Assembly (NCBI RefSeq): GCF_003063435.1
Contig: NZ_NESL01000001.1
Location: forward strand, 806,001-870,000
Source: Limnohabitans sp. 2KL-1
GTDB taxonomy: Bacteria > Pseudomonadota > Gammaproteobacteria > Burkholderiales > Burkholderiaceae_C
Direction of reading: 5' to 3'
Length of the DNA stretch: 64,000 nucleotides
Shown: piece by piece, positions 43,908 to 52,223 of the stretch
Layout of the letters: each line of letters opens with the position of its first letter
Position numbering within the stretch: position 1 is the first letter of the stretch
The notes under the pieces: generated by a model
The model's database searches: none
Told to the model about the DNA's origin: nothing
What the model saw: only the letters and a program-made list of their open reading frames with translations
Program-made: the position numbers and the translations under genes

Positions 43908-44555
43908 ATGCTGTTTGGCAAATTGCTGCCCAAAGAAGGCAACTTCTTCGAACTGTTCAACCAACACGCAGAGCGCATTGTGGAAGCGGCTCGGGCCTTT
44001 TCCAATCTGGTGGCCAATTACAACGATGTGCATTTGCGCGAGAAGTACAACCGCGATGTGGACAACGCCGAACACGCCGCCGACCGTGTGACCCAGGAGG
44101 TCAACCGCCTGATCCACACCACCTTCATCACCCCGATTGACCGCGAACAAATCCACGCCCTCATCAACCTGATGGACGATGTGGCCGATTTGATCCAAGA
44201 CTCGGCCGAAACCATGGCGTTGTACGACGTGCGCCACATGACCGAAGAAATCACCCGCCTGACCGATTTGTCGGTCAAGTGCTGCGAGCGGGTGCAGGAT
44301 GCGGTCAAGTTGCTGGCCAAGATTGGTGAGCCTTCGGTGGCCGAGGCAGCCCTCAAGACCTGCGAGGAAATCGACCGCCTGGAGTCCGATGCGGACCGCG
44401 TGATGCGCAGTGCCATGAGCAAATTGTTCCGCGACGAACCCGATGTGCGTGAAATCATCAAGCTCAAAGCCATTTACGAACTGCTGGAAACCATCACCGA
44501 CAAGTGTGAAGACGTGGCCAACCAGATCGAGGGCATCGTCCTCGAAAACTCCTGA
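43908..44555 (+). CDS. DUF47 / PhoU-like phosphate transport regulator
   Basis: A 215-residue all-helical protein of the DUF47 (TIGR00153) family: FGKLLPKEGNFFELFNQHAE at the start, then HTTFITPIDREQIHALINLMDDVADLIQD (about 77-105) and LKAIYELLETITDKCEDVAN near the end. The repeated E/D-xx-D/N helices resemble the metal-binding bundles of PhoU. ATG 43908 has AGGAG 8 nt upstream. It precedes pit by 21 bp, the standard accessory-regulator arrangement for PiT transporters. Confidence 0.92.
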   Translation: MLFGKLLPKEGNFFELFNQHAERIVEAARAFSNLVANYNDVHLREKYNRDVDNAEHAADRVTQEVNRLIHTTFITPIDREQIHALINLMDDVADLIQDSAETMALYDVRHMTEEITRLTDLSVKCCERVQDAVKLLAKIGEPSVAEAALKTCEEIDRLESDADRVMRSAMSKLFRDEPDVREIIKLKAIYELLETITDKCEDVANQIEGIVLENS

Positions 44556-44576
44556 TCCGAACCGGGAATCCTGACT

Positions 44577-45590
44577 ATGGAAACCGTACAAGCGGCCTTG
44601 TGGGTGGTGGCCTTGCTGGTCGCCCTGGCGCTGATTTTTGACTTCATGAATGGCTTTCATGATGCCGCCAACTCGATCGCGACCGTGGTGTCCACGGGCG
44701 TGCTCAAGCCTGGTCAGGCGGTCATCTTTGCTGCCTTTTTCAACTTCATTGCCATTTTTGTCTTCCACCTGAGTGTGGCGGCCACGGTGGGCAAAGGCAT
44801 CGTCCAGCCGGGCATTGTGGACACGCATGTGGTCTTCGGTGCGCTGGTGGGGGCCATCACCTGGAACGTCATCACCTGGTACTACGGCATCCCCAGTAGC
44901 TCCTCGCATGCCTTGATCGGCGGCATTGTGGGCGCAGTGATCGCCAAAGCCGGGGCGGGCGCTTTGATTTCCACCGGCATCATGAAGACCGTGGCCTTCA
45001 TTTTTGTGTCGCCCTTGCTGGGCTTTTTGCTCGGTTCCTTGATGATGGTGGCGGTCGCCCACATCTTCAGACGTGCCAGGCCTTCCAAGGTGGACAAATG
45101 GTTCCGCCGCCTGCAGCTGGTGTCTGCCGGGGCTTACAGCCTGGGGCATGGTGGCAACGATGCGCAAAAAACAATCGGCATCATTTGGCTGTTGTTGATC
45201 GCCACGGGCTATGCCACGACGGCTGACGCCTCGCCACCGACTTGGGTCATTGTTAGCTGCTACATGGCGATTGGCTTGGGCACCATGTTCGGCGGCTGGC
45301 GCATTGTCAAAACCATGGGTCAAAAAATCACCAAGCTCAAACCCGTTGGCGGTTTTTGTGCCGAAACCGGTGGGGCCATGACCTTGTTCCTGGCCACCAC
45401 GCTGGGCATTCCCGTCTCCACCACGCACACCATCACCGGGGCCATTGTGGGTGTGGGCTCCACCCAACGTGCCAGCGCCGTGCGCTGGGGCGTGGCGGGC
45501 AACATCGTCTGGGCCTGGGTTTTGACCATTCCAGCCAGTGCCTTTGTGGCGGCCATGGCCTATTGGGTCAGCTTCCAGATTTTTGACTGA
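44577..45590 (+). CDS. pit: inorganic phosphate transporter, PiT family
   Basis: A 337-residue membrane protein with both inverted PiT repeats: FDFMNGFHDAANSIATVVST (about 21-40) and GAYSLGHGGNDAQKTIGIIW (about 182-201), plus WYYGIPSSSSHALIGG and IPVSTTHTITGAIVG loops. It imports metal-phosphate driven by protons. It is followed by a strong terminator, so DUF47-pit forms a bicistronic unit behind the Pho-box-like array. Confidence 0.94.
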   Translation: METVQAALWVVALLVALALIFDFMNGFHDAANSIATVVSTGVLKPGQAVIFAAFFNFIAIFVFHLSVAATVGKGIVQPGIVDTHVVFGALVGAITWNVITWYYGIPSSSSHALIGGIVGAVIAKAGAGALISTGIMKTVAFIFVSPLLGFLLGSLMMVAVAHIFRRARPSKVDKWFRRLQLVSAGAYSLGHGGNDAQKTIGIIWLLLIATGYATTADASPPTWVIVSCYMAIGLGTMFGGWRIVKTMGQKITKLKPVGGFCAETGGAMTLFLATTLGIPVSTTHTITGAIVGVGSTQRASAVRWGVAGNIVWAWVLTIPASAFVAAMAYWVSFQIFD

Positions 45591-45620
45591 ACCCCGGGCT
45601 GGCCCTGCCTTGCGGCGTCC

Positions 45621-45658
45621 AAGCCGCCTGATGGAACAAGTCAGGCGGCTTTTTTTTT
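45621..45658 (+). terminator. intrinsic terminator of DUF47-pit
   Basis: An 11-bp stem AAGCCGCCTGA / TCAGGCGGCTT with a 9-nt loop is followed by an uninterrupted run of T to 45658. Confidence 0.95.
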
Positions 45659-45751
45659 AATGTGCTTGGTGGGCGATTTTCGGTTCAGGACGGAGCCTGA
45701 TCGCAAGTCCTTTGGCCTGTCAGACCTCTGAGTCTGCGGTAAGGTCAGGGC

Positions 45752-48346
45752 ATGAACAATCAATCCTGGATGCACGGTTTCAAGCTTGGCGCTCGCCAGT
45801 TGTGGCGCGACTTGCGGGCGGGCGAGTTGCGGCTTTTGATGGTGTCGGTGGCGTTGGCTGTGGCCGCCTTGACTGCGGTGGGTTTTCTGGCCGACCGGAT
45901 GCAGTCCGGCTTGTGGCGCGATGCGCGCCAGCTGCTGGGCGGCGATGCGGTGGTGGTCAGCGACCAGCGCACGCCCGAAGCCTTTGTCCAGCAGGCCCGC
46001 GATGCGGGCTTGCAGATCAACACCAATGTGAGTTTCCCCACCATGGCCCGGGCCATGGTGCCCGCATCCCATGCGGCTGGGCAAGCGGGTTTCAGCGCCC
46101 AAACCCCACCCCCCGCCACCCGCCTGGTGGCCCTGAAAGCGGTGGAGCCCGGCTACCCGCTGCGCGGCCGTCTCGACATCGCGGCCCAAGCACCTCACAA
46201 CACCACCACGGCACCAGCCCTCGATGCCGCCAGCGGCATCCCTCCCGCAGGCGAGGTCTGGGTCGATGTGGCTTTGCTGGATGCCCTGAATCTGCAAGTG
46301 GGCCAGATGCTGGGCTTGGGTGAACGCAACTTGCGCATCGGTGCCACCATCACCCGTGAACCAGACCGGGGCGCGGGCTTCATGGGTTTTGCGCCCCGCG
46401 TGATGATCAACATGGCCGATTTGGCCTCGACTGGCCTGGTGCAGCCCGCCAGCCGCGTCAGCTGGCGCATGGCCGTGGCGGGCAACGATGCGGCCGTTGC
46501 CCGCTTTTTACCGTGGGCGCAGGCCGAGGCCGACCAGGCCAATGTGCGCGGGGTCAAAATCGAGTCGCTCGACAGCGGTCGGCCCGAAATGCGCCAGACC
46601 CTGGACCGGGCTTCGCAGTTTTTGAACCTGGTGGCTTTGCTGGCAGCATTGTTGTGCGCCGTGGCCGTGGCTTTGGCGGCCCGCAGTTTCGCGGAGCGTC
46701 AGCTGGATGCCTGTGCTTTGCTGCGGGTTTTGGGTCAAAGCCAGCGCACGCTCACATTGAGTTACGGTCTGGAGTTTCTGGGTGCAGGCTTGGTGGCCAG
46801 CGTGTTGGGGGTGTGTACTGGTTATCTGGTGCACTTGGGTTTTGTGCAACTGCTCATTGGTCTGGTGGACGCGAATTTGCCTTCAGCCACGCTGCAACCT
46901 GCGCTGATGGGCATGGCCATGGGCCTGACCTTGCTGGTAGCCTTTGGTCTGCCACCGGTGCTTCAGCTGGCCAAGGTGCCGCCACTGCGTGTGATCCGGC
47001 GTGATTTGGGTAACGTCCAGGTGCGTTCGGGGCTGGTGCTGGTCATGGGTTTGCTGGGTTTTGCGCTCACTTTGCTCATGGTCAGCCGTAACCTGACGCT
47101 CGGCCTGATCACCGTGGGCGGTTTTGCGCTGGCGCTGTTGGTGTTTGCCGGTTTGGCCGCAGCGGCTTTGTATTTGCTGCGTCGCGCGGTGCCCGATGAG
47201 ACCGCCCCGCGCTGGCTGCGCCTGGCGACCCGGCAGGTGGCCGCACGACCGGTGTTTGCGGTGGTGCAGGTCAGTGCTTTGTCGGTGGGTTTGCTGGCGC
47301 TGGCTTTGCTGGTGCTGTTGCGCACCGACCTGATCGCCAGCTGGCGGCAGGCCACGCCTGTGAACGCGCCCGACCGCTTTGTCATCAACGTGCAGCCCGA
47401 GCAGGCCGAGGCCTTTTTGGCGCATCTGAAAACTGCGGGCGTGCAGTCGCCCGACTGGTTTCCCATGATTCGGGGCCGCTTGGTGGCCATCAATGGCCGT
47501 CCCGTGGGGCCCCAGGACATCGTGGCGGATCGCGGCAAGCGGCTGATCGACCGTGAAATCAATTTGTCACACACTGCTCAATTGCCCGCCCACAACCCTT
47601 TGGTGGCTGGACGCTGGCAGGCCGAAGAGCCTGGTGGGGTCAGTGTGGAGCAGGGTATGGCCGAGGCGCTGCGCCTGAAGCTGGGTGACCGCCTGGGCTT
47701 TGACATTGCCGGTCAGATGCACGAGGCGCAGGTGACCTCTTTGCGCAAGGTGGACTGGGCGTCGATGCGGGCCAACTTTTTCATGTTGTTTCCGGTCTCG
47801 AGCTTGCCCGACTGGCCCATGACTTACATGGCCGCCTTTCGCTCGCCCGACAACGTGCCGGGTTTTGAAAATGCCATGGTCAATGCCTTTCCCAACATCA
47901 CCAGCGTGGACATGCGCAGCACCCTGGCCCAGGTGCAGCGCGTGATGGACCAGGTGATCCGTGCGGTGGAGTTTTTGTTTGCTTTCACCCTGGCCGCAGG
48001 CCTGATGGTGTTGTTGGCCGCTGTGGGGGCGAGCCGCCAGGCGCGTGAACGCGAATACGCCATCATGCGAGCGCTGGGGGCCGGACGCGGCTTGCTGGCC
48101 CAGGTGCAACGCACCGAGTTGTTGGGCATTGGCTGGCTTGCGGGCTTCATGGCCAGTGCCATGGCCTTGGTGGTGGGCTGGGCATTGGCCCGCTACGCTT
48201 TTGAGTTTGTCTGGCAGCCGCCGCTGTGGGCACCGCTGGCCGGGGGGCTGGCTGGTGCCTTGCTGGCTTGGGCAGCGGGCAGCTTGAGCCTGGCCGGGGT
48301 GCTGCGCCAACCTGTGGTGCAGACATTGCGTCAGGCTGCGCAATGA
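45752..48346 (+). CDS. FtsX-type ABC transporter permease (YbbP-like)
   Basis: An 864-residue permease of the MacB/FtsX type with about ten helices in two blocks: one near the N-terminus, then groups at about 290-460 and at the C-terminus. Two large extracytoplasmic regions lie between them. Segments such as ALLRVLGQSQRTLTLSYGLEFLGAGLVASVLG and REYAIMRALGAGRGLLAQVQRTELLGIG are the duplicated FtsX core. The E. coli homologue YbbP pairs with the ATPase YbbA. No ATPase gene adjoins it here, so its partner must be encoded elsewhere. Confidence 0.87.
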   Translation: MNNQSWMHGFKLGARQLWRDLRAGELRLLMVSVALAVAALTAVGFLADRMQSGLWRDARQLLGGDAVVVSDQRTPEAFVQQARDAGLQINTNVSFPTMARAMVPASHAAGQAGFSAQTPPPATRLVALKAVEPGYPLRGRLDIAAQAPHNTTTAPALDAASGIPPAGEVWVDVALLDALNLQVGQMLGLGERNLRIGATITREPDRGAGFMGFAPRVMINMADLASTGLVQPASRVSWRMAVAGNDAAVARFLPWAQAEADQANVRGVKIESLDSGRPEMRQTLDRASQFLNLVALLAALLCAVAVALAARSFAERQLDACALLRVLGQSQRTLTLSYGLEFLGAGLVASVLGVCTGYLVHLGFVQLLIGLVDANLPSATLQPALMGMAMGLTLLVAFGLPPVLQLAKVPPLRVIRRDLGNVQVRSGLVLVMGLLGFALTLLMVSRNLTLGLITVGGFALALLVFAGLAAAALYLLRRAVPDETAPRWLRLATRQVAARPVFAVVQVSALSVGLLALALLVLLRTDLIASWRQATPVNAPDRFVINVQPEQAEAFLAHLKTAGVQSPDWFPMIRGRLVAINGRPVGPQDIVADRGKRLIDREINLSHTAQLPAHNPLVAGRWQAEEPGGVSVEQGMAEALRLKLGDRLGFDIAGQMHEAQVTSLRKVDWASMRANFFMLFPVSSLPDWPMTYMAAFRSPDNVPGFENAMVNAFPNITSVDMRSTLAQVQRVMDQVIRAVEFLFAFTLAAGLMVLLAAVGASRQAREREYAIMRALGAGRGLLAQVQRTELLGIGWLAGFMASAMALVVGWALARYAFEFVWQPPLWAPLAGGLAGALLAWAAGSLSLAGVLRQPVVQTLRQAAQ

Positions 48347-48385
48347 TGACCTGAGATGGCCCCGAACATTGCACAATCGAATCCT

Positions 48386-48790
48386 ATGAACATCGAAGAA
48401 AAGTCTCCGGCCGACAACCCTTTTGAGTGGATCGGTGGTGAAGCGACCGTGCGGTCACTCACCGACCGTTTTTATGACCTGATGGACCTGGAGCCAGCTT
48501 ACCAGGCCTTGCGCGCAGCGCATGGCAGCAGCTTGCAGGATGCCCGCGACAAACTGTTCTGGTTTTTGTGCGGCTGGTTGGGCGGTCCCTCGCATTACAC
48601 CGAGCGCTTTGGTCACCCGCGTTTGCGCATGCGCCACATGCCTTTTTCCATCGGGGTTCTGGAGCGCGATCAATGGCTGGCCTGCATGGACCAGGCCATG
48701 ACCGAGCTGCAGGTTGACACCGTGCTGCGGCAACGGCTCAACGACAGTTTTTTCAAAACCGCCGATTGGATGCGCAACCGGGGTGCTTGA
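48386..48790 (+). CDS. group II truncated hemoglobin
   Basis: A 134-residue 2-on-2 globin. It shows FEWIGGEATVRSLTDRFYDLMD (helices A-B), then KLFWFLCGWLGGPSHYTERFGHPRLRMRHMPFSIG carrying the proximal His in the FGHPRLRMRH group-II signature, and NDSFFKTADWMRN at the end. It binds O2 or NO. ATG 48386 is preferred to a start ten codons upstream because homologues begin near here. It lies 39 bp after the permease. Confidence 0.9.
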   Translation: MNIEEKSPADNPFEWIGGEATVRSLTDRFYDLMDLEPAYQALRAAHGSSLQDARDKLFWFLCGWLGGPSHYTERFGHPRLRMRHMPFSIGVLERDQWLACMDQAMTELQVDTVLRQRLNDSFFKTADWMRNRGA

Positions 48791-48859
48791 TGCGCCTTGT
48801 GCGCCATCCAGCCCCCTGTTTCGAAACCATCCCTTGAATCGCCCAGCCAGGAGCCCCAC

Positions 48860-49498
48860 GTGAAAATCAACGCGCTGCAAGACCTGAAAAAAGTGCGCCA
48901 GCAGCTGGCCGAGGCCCATGCGCAGGCCCAGGCCCAAGCCGCTGCCCAAGCGCTGGCCGTGCGCCAGCGTGAGGCTGAACGCCATCTGTTTGTCCGCGCC
49001 GTGGGTGCGGTGCAGCGTCTGCCCACACACGACCAGGTCAGCCTGGACGGACCCAGCCCAGCCCCCATCGCGCACCAGCGCCTCAAGGACAACGAAGCGG
49101 TGCTGCGCGATTGCCTGAGCGACGAATTCGACGCCAGCACCTTGCTGGACACCGACGACGCCCTGAGCTTTCGACGACCCGGCATCGGGCGCGACGTGAT
49201 CCACAAACTGCGCAAAGGTGACTGGTCGATTCAGCGCGAGATTGATCTGCACGGCCTGCGCAGCGAAGAAGCACGGGCGGCGCTGGCCGAATTCATCCGC
49301 CTGGCACACCGCCAAGGCCTGCGCTGCCTGCGCGTGGTCCATGGCAAAGGCCTGGGCTCACCTGGCAAAACCCCGGTGCTCAAGTCCAAGGTGCACAGCT
49401 GGCTAGTCCAAAAAAACCAGGTCATGGCCTTTGTGCAGGCCAAGCCCGCCGAGGGCGGTGCAGGTGCCTTGGTGGTTTTGCTCAAACCCGGCGGCTGA
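48860..49498 (+). CDS. Smr/MutS-C domain protein
   Basis: A 212-residue protein with a coiled, Ala/Gln-rich N-terminal helix (about 8-45) and a C-terminal Smr domain: REIDLHGLRSEEARAALAEF (DLHG motif) and RVVHGKGLGSPGKTPVLKSKV (HGKG motif). Such domains have nicking or RNA-cleaving activity. The GTG at 48860 is chosen because AGGAG lies 7 nt before it; an earlier in-frame start at 48797 adds 21 non-conserved residues. It converges on apaH. Confidence 0.88.
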   Translation: MKINALQDLKKVRQQLAEAHAQAQAQAAAQALAVRQREAERHLFVRAVGAVQRLPTHDQVSLDGPSPAPIAHQRLKDNEAVLRDCLSDEFDASTLLDTDDALSFRRPGIGRDVIHKLRKGDWSIQREIDLHGLRSEEARAALAEFIRLAHRQGLRCLRVVHGKGLGSPGKTPVLKSKVHSWLVQKNQVMAFVQAKPAEGGAGALVVLLKPGG

Positions 49499-49538
49499 AG
49501 GCCCCATCGGGACTCGCGAGATCGTGCGGTGGCTGCAT

Positions 49539-50366
49539 TCAGCCGGGCACTTGTGCCTGTTCGCAAACCACCTGCACCAAGCTGCGATGCCCGTCATCGG
49601 CTTGGCGCATGGCGCTCAGGCAGCCACCCCAGACACAACCTGTGTCCAAAGCCCATACATTGCTGCGGTCTGGCCGGCCCAGCGTGGACCAATGGCCAAA
49701 GGCCACCGTGATGTCGGCCGTGCGCCGACCCGGCACATCGAACCAAGGCATGAAGCCTGCCGGGGCCAGCGCGGCACTGTCCTTGGTGGCAAATTCCATG
49801 GTCCCATCGGCCGCACAAAAGCGCAGCCGCGTCAAGGCGTTGACCACCACACGCCAACGCGCCAGACCCGTCAAATCGTCGCGCCAGGCGGCTGGCTCGT
49901 TGCCATACATGTGGGCCAAAAAATAGGGCAAATCCGGCCCGCGCAAAACGGCCTGCACCTCGTCCGCCAAAGACAAGGTCTGCGCGAGGGTCCAGCCGGG
50001 CAAGACCCCCGCATGCACCGACAACACGCCATGAGACCACAAGGCCAGGTGCTGCTGGCGCAGCCAGCCGATCAAGGCCTCACGGTCGGGCGCTTGCAGC
50101 AGCCCGTCCAGCGTGTCCAGTCGCTTGGTGTGGCTGTGACCCAAAGCCACGGCCAAAGCATGCAAGTCATGGTTGCCCAGCAGGCACTGCACACTGCCTT
50201 GCAGCGCCATCAAGCGGCGCAGCACGCCCACAGAATCGGGGCCCCGATTGACCAGATCACCCAAAACAATCAGTTGGTCACGGCTGGGCGAAAACGCCAC
50301 CTCGTCCAGCAAGCGCGCCAAGGGCGCGTCGCAGCCTTGAATGTCACCGACCCAGTAAATCGCCAT
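49539..50366 (-). CDS. apaH: symmetrical diadenosine tetraphosphatase
   Basis: A 275-residue calcineurin-type phosphoesterase. The metal motifs are in order: VGDIQGC (6-12), VLGDLVNRGPDS (about 34-45) and LLGNHDLHALAVALG (about 63-77). It cleaves Ap4A into two ADP. ATG at 50366 fits the family start. It is convergent with the Smr gene and divergent from the small membrane protein gene. Confidence 0.95.
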   Translation of the reverse strand: MAIYWVGDIQGCDAPLARLLDEVAFSPSRDQLIVLGDLVNRGPDSVGVLRRLMALQGSVQCLLGNHDLHALAVALGHSHTKRLDTLDGLLQAPDREALIGWLRQQHLALWSHGVLSVHAGVLPGWTLAQTLSLADEVQAVLRGPDLPYFLAHMYGNEPAAWRDDLTGLARWRVVVNALTRLRFCAADGTMEFATKDSAALAPAGFMPWFDVPGRRTADITVAFGHWSTLGRPDRSNVWALDTGCVWGGCLSAMRQADDGHRSLVQVVCEQAQVPG

Positions 50367-50560
50367 GTTGTTGCCCCTTTTTGTCCATCACGTCGCCCTG
50401 AACGGGCCAGGGTGGCATTGTGGACGATGGGCGTGGGGCCAGTCAGGACGGACCCTGGAGTGGCCGTGCAAAAAAAGGATGGGGTCGCCACAGCGAGCAA
50501 GACCAGCAAGCCATCCCTAAAATACAACCATTGTTTTCATTTAAAAATCGGAGACCTACC

Positions 50561-50854
50561 ATGCTGGAAATGCTGATCTGGATCGTTTTGGCCGCAATGG
50601 CGCTGCTGATCGGTGCCAGCTTGCTGGCCAGTGCGGTGCTGTTGGTCGGCTTGTTGGGTAGCATTTTTATCGTCACCCCAATCAAAGGCCTGACCCGAAT
50701 GGGCGCTGCCCTGCGCGGCAAAGCGCCACCCACATGGACACAGCAAAACAGTTGGAGTGAAGACTTGGCGCTGAGCTTGCCAGAAGACAAAGCGCTGCTG
50801 CTGGCCGCAGGGGCCGTACTGGGTTATGCACTGGCCACCCCAGACAAAGACTGA
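50561..50854 (+). CDS. small membrane protein of unknown function, 97 aa
   Basis: A 97-residue protein with one long hydrophobic stretch (about residues 5-45, probably two close helices), a polar middle (GKAPPTWTQQNSWSEDL) and a second short hydrophobic patch (ALLLAAGAVLGYALA). CGGAGA 7 nt before ATG 50561 is a good ribosome site. I do not recognise a family. It is the last gene before the accessory region; the first tRNA-like repeat begins at its stop codon. Confidence 0.65.
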   Translation: MLEMLIWIVLAAMALLIGASLLASAVLLVGLLGSIFIVTPIKGLTRMGAALRGKAPPTWTQQNSWSEDLALSLPEDKALLLAAGAVLGYALATPDKD

Positions 50855-51072
50855 AAGAAGCTGGCGGTGCCGGATTCGAACCGGATAATAGATGTCCGAA
50901 AACCTCTAACCATTCCCATTGGAAACAACCGCCAGCCCGCAGGAATCATAAGGCAATACCAAAGTACCTGCGCTTGATTGAAATCAGCGCGTGCCGGGGT
51001 GCATCAAATCCTGGATTGAGAATCTGGTTCGTTTCGGACGTTGTTTTTGGGGTCCCGGCACACCTCTTGGTG
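50853..51072. repeat. ~220-bp direct repeat, copy 1, containing a tRNA-length cloverleaf
   Basis: This segment recurs at 51465-51682 with most bases conserved. At 50860-50936 a 9-bp stem GCTGGCGGT / ACCGCCAGC encloses exactly 77 nt. Inside are the hairpins CCGG-attcgaa-CCGG (50870-50884), a weak central stem TAGA/TCTA and TTCC-catt-GGAA (50913-50924). Read on the minus strand, the first hairpin is a T-arm (GGTTCGAATCC) directly before the acceptor-like stem. The anticodon arm does not form a 7-nt loop, so this is a tRNA relic or mimic. The rest of 50937-51213 holds no gene. Confidence 0.75.
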
Positions 51073-51213
51073 GATGCGGTTGAATGAACTAGTTGATCGT
51101 GGCGAATGGTTCCGTGTCAAGTCTTTGTACTTGATTGGCCTTTAACCCTTCCTATGGGAAACAAGAATCACACAAACTGCCCGCTTTCATCACTTCGGAT
51201 GCATCGTTGAAAT

Positions 51214-51426
51214 TCATTGGGGTAAATTTTTTATTTTACGCCAATAGTCCATAAAAATTGCAAAGACGAAATCGACCAACAGGGCAAACATAGCAATGAC
51301 TTCTTGGAGCAGAATGCATGTCGCCAGCACCCACAATGCGATAGTGATCGGTCGTGGCATGAAAAGCGAAAAGACGATCAGCGGTATGCAGGCGCTGCGG
51401 GGTACATGCAAATAGGGTGTGGTCAT
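51214..51426 (-). CDS. possible small membrane protein, 70 aa
   Basis: A 70-residue ORF between the two direct repeats, strongly hydrophobic from about residue 13 to 60 with two likely helices and a basic end (DYWRKIKNLPQ). AAGGA lies 7 nt before the ATG on the minus strand, which supports expression. I recognise no family. Its position between repeats suggests a passenger of the duplicated element. It could also be fortuitous. Confidence 0.4.
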   Translation of the reverse strand: MTTPYLHVPRSACIPLIVFSLFMPRPITIALWVLATCILLQEVIAMFALLVDFVFAIFMDYWRKIKNLPQ

Positions 51427-51464
51427 CGCTGTCCTTGAGATGATCTCTGACTGAGGGGCAGTGC

Positions 51465-51682
51465 GAAAGAAGCTGGCGATGCCGGATTCGAACCGGATAA
51501 TAGCGACCGAGGCCCCTAACCCTTCCCATTGGAAACAACCGCCAGCCCGTGGGAATCATAAAGCAATACCAAAGTACCTTTGCGTGATTAAAATCAGCGC
51601 GTGCCGGGGGTACATCAGCTCCTGGATTTTGATTCTGGTCCGTTTCGGACGTAAAGGTTGGGGACCCGGTGCACCTTTTTGA
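51465..51682. repeat. ~220-bp direct repeat, copy 2, containing a tRNA-length cloverleaf
   Basis: This is the second copy of the 50853-51072 repeat. The closing stem is GCTGGCGAT / ACCGCCAGC (51472-51480 with 51538-51546, 75 nt), where the single change turns a C-G pair into a wobble on the minus-strand RNA, so pairing is kept. The T-arm-like and TTCC/GGAA hairpins are identical to copy 1, while the middle has diverged. A third trace, TAACCCTTCCTATGGGAAAC, lies near 51144-51163. It ends about 30 bp before the stop of the next gene; 51427-51464 holds nothing else. Confidence 0.75.
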
Positions 51683-51713
51683 GAATCGGCCAAATGTAAG
51701 CGCCAAGCCGATC

Positions 51714-52223
51714 TCAGTCTTCTAAATTCAACAGTTCCTCGTCGTCATCATCTTCGTCGGCTGCCCGTGTGCTTTCGTTGATGTTGTGCTGAAGCAGCTG
51801 CAGGGCGAGCGACGGAAACTCTGCCATTGACCAAAGCCGCTTGTATTCGGCTTCCCCGTGAGTCTGGAGCACCGTTGTTGCCGCGTCGGCAATGGCTTGT
51901 GCAAACTCCAATCGATCGGTGTCGAAGGTCATTTGCCATTCGGTTTCACCGGGGTCACCGAACATGGACATGTCTTCGTAAGCCGTGATGCCCACTTGAA
52001 TGCCGCCGGATATGGGGCTGAATGACCAGCGGTAGGTGCCGGGTTCATCGATCAGGTCAACGGACATGGCTCTTGCACCCATCAAAGCGGCGTTGGCCAT
52101 CATCACCAGTTGGGCCAGTCCATGCGTCAGATAAGACACCCGTAGCACACGGACTTGTTCTTCGTGCCGGACTTCGCAGCGTGCCCAACCGACACCGCGC
52201 AATGTGTAGTTGATCTTCAGCAT
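51714..52223 (-). CDS. uncharacterised protein coupled to the restriction-modification gene
   Basis: A 169-residue soluble protein with no motif I recognise. It has an antiparallel-strand-rich start (MLKINYTLRGVGWARCEVRH), a central Met/Ala-rich helix, a strand-rich middle (YRWSFSPISGGIQVGITAYED) and a very acidic C-terminus (AADEDDDDEELLNLED). ATG 52223 lies inside the last codons of the methyltransferase gene (7-bp overlap), so it was translated as part of that module. The acidic tail could mimic DNA or bind a protein partner, but that is speculation. A longer open frame upstream runs antiparallel inside the methyltransferase and is rejected. Confidence 0.6.
   Translation of the reverse strand: MLKINYTLRGVGWARCEVRHEEQVRVLRVSYLTHGLAQLVMMANAALMGARAMSVDLIDEPGTYRWSFSPISGGIQVGITAYEDMSMFGDPGETEWQMTFDTDRLEFAQAIADAATTVLQTHGEAEYKRLWSMAEFPSLALQLLQHNINESTRAADEDDDDEELLNLED

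Noticed and set aside
50860..50936. Functional tRNA gene on the minus strand
   Set aside because: The T arm and acceptor-like stem fit, but no 5-bp anticodon stem with a 7-nt loop can be drawn, the T stem has an end mismatch and no CCA follows. It is kept as a tRNA-like repeat.
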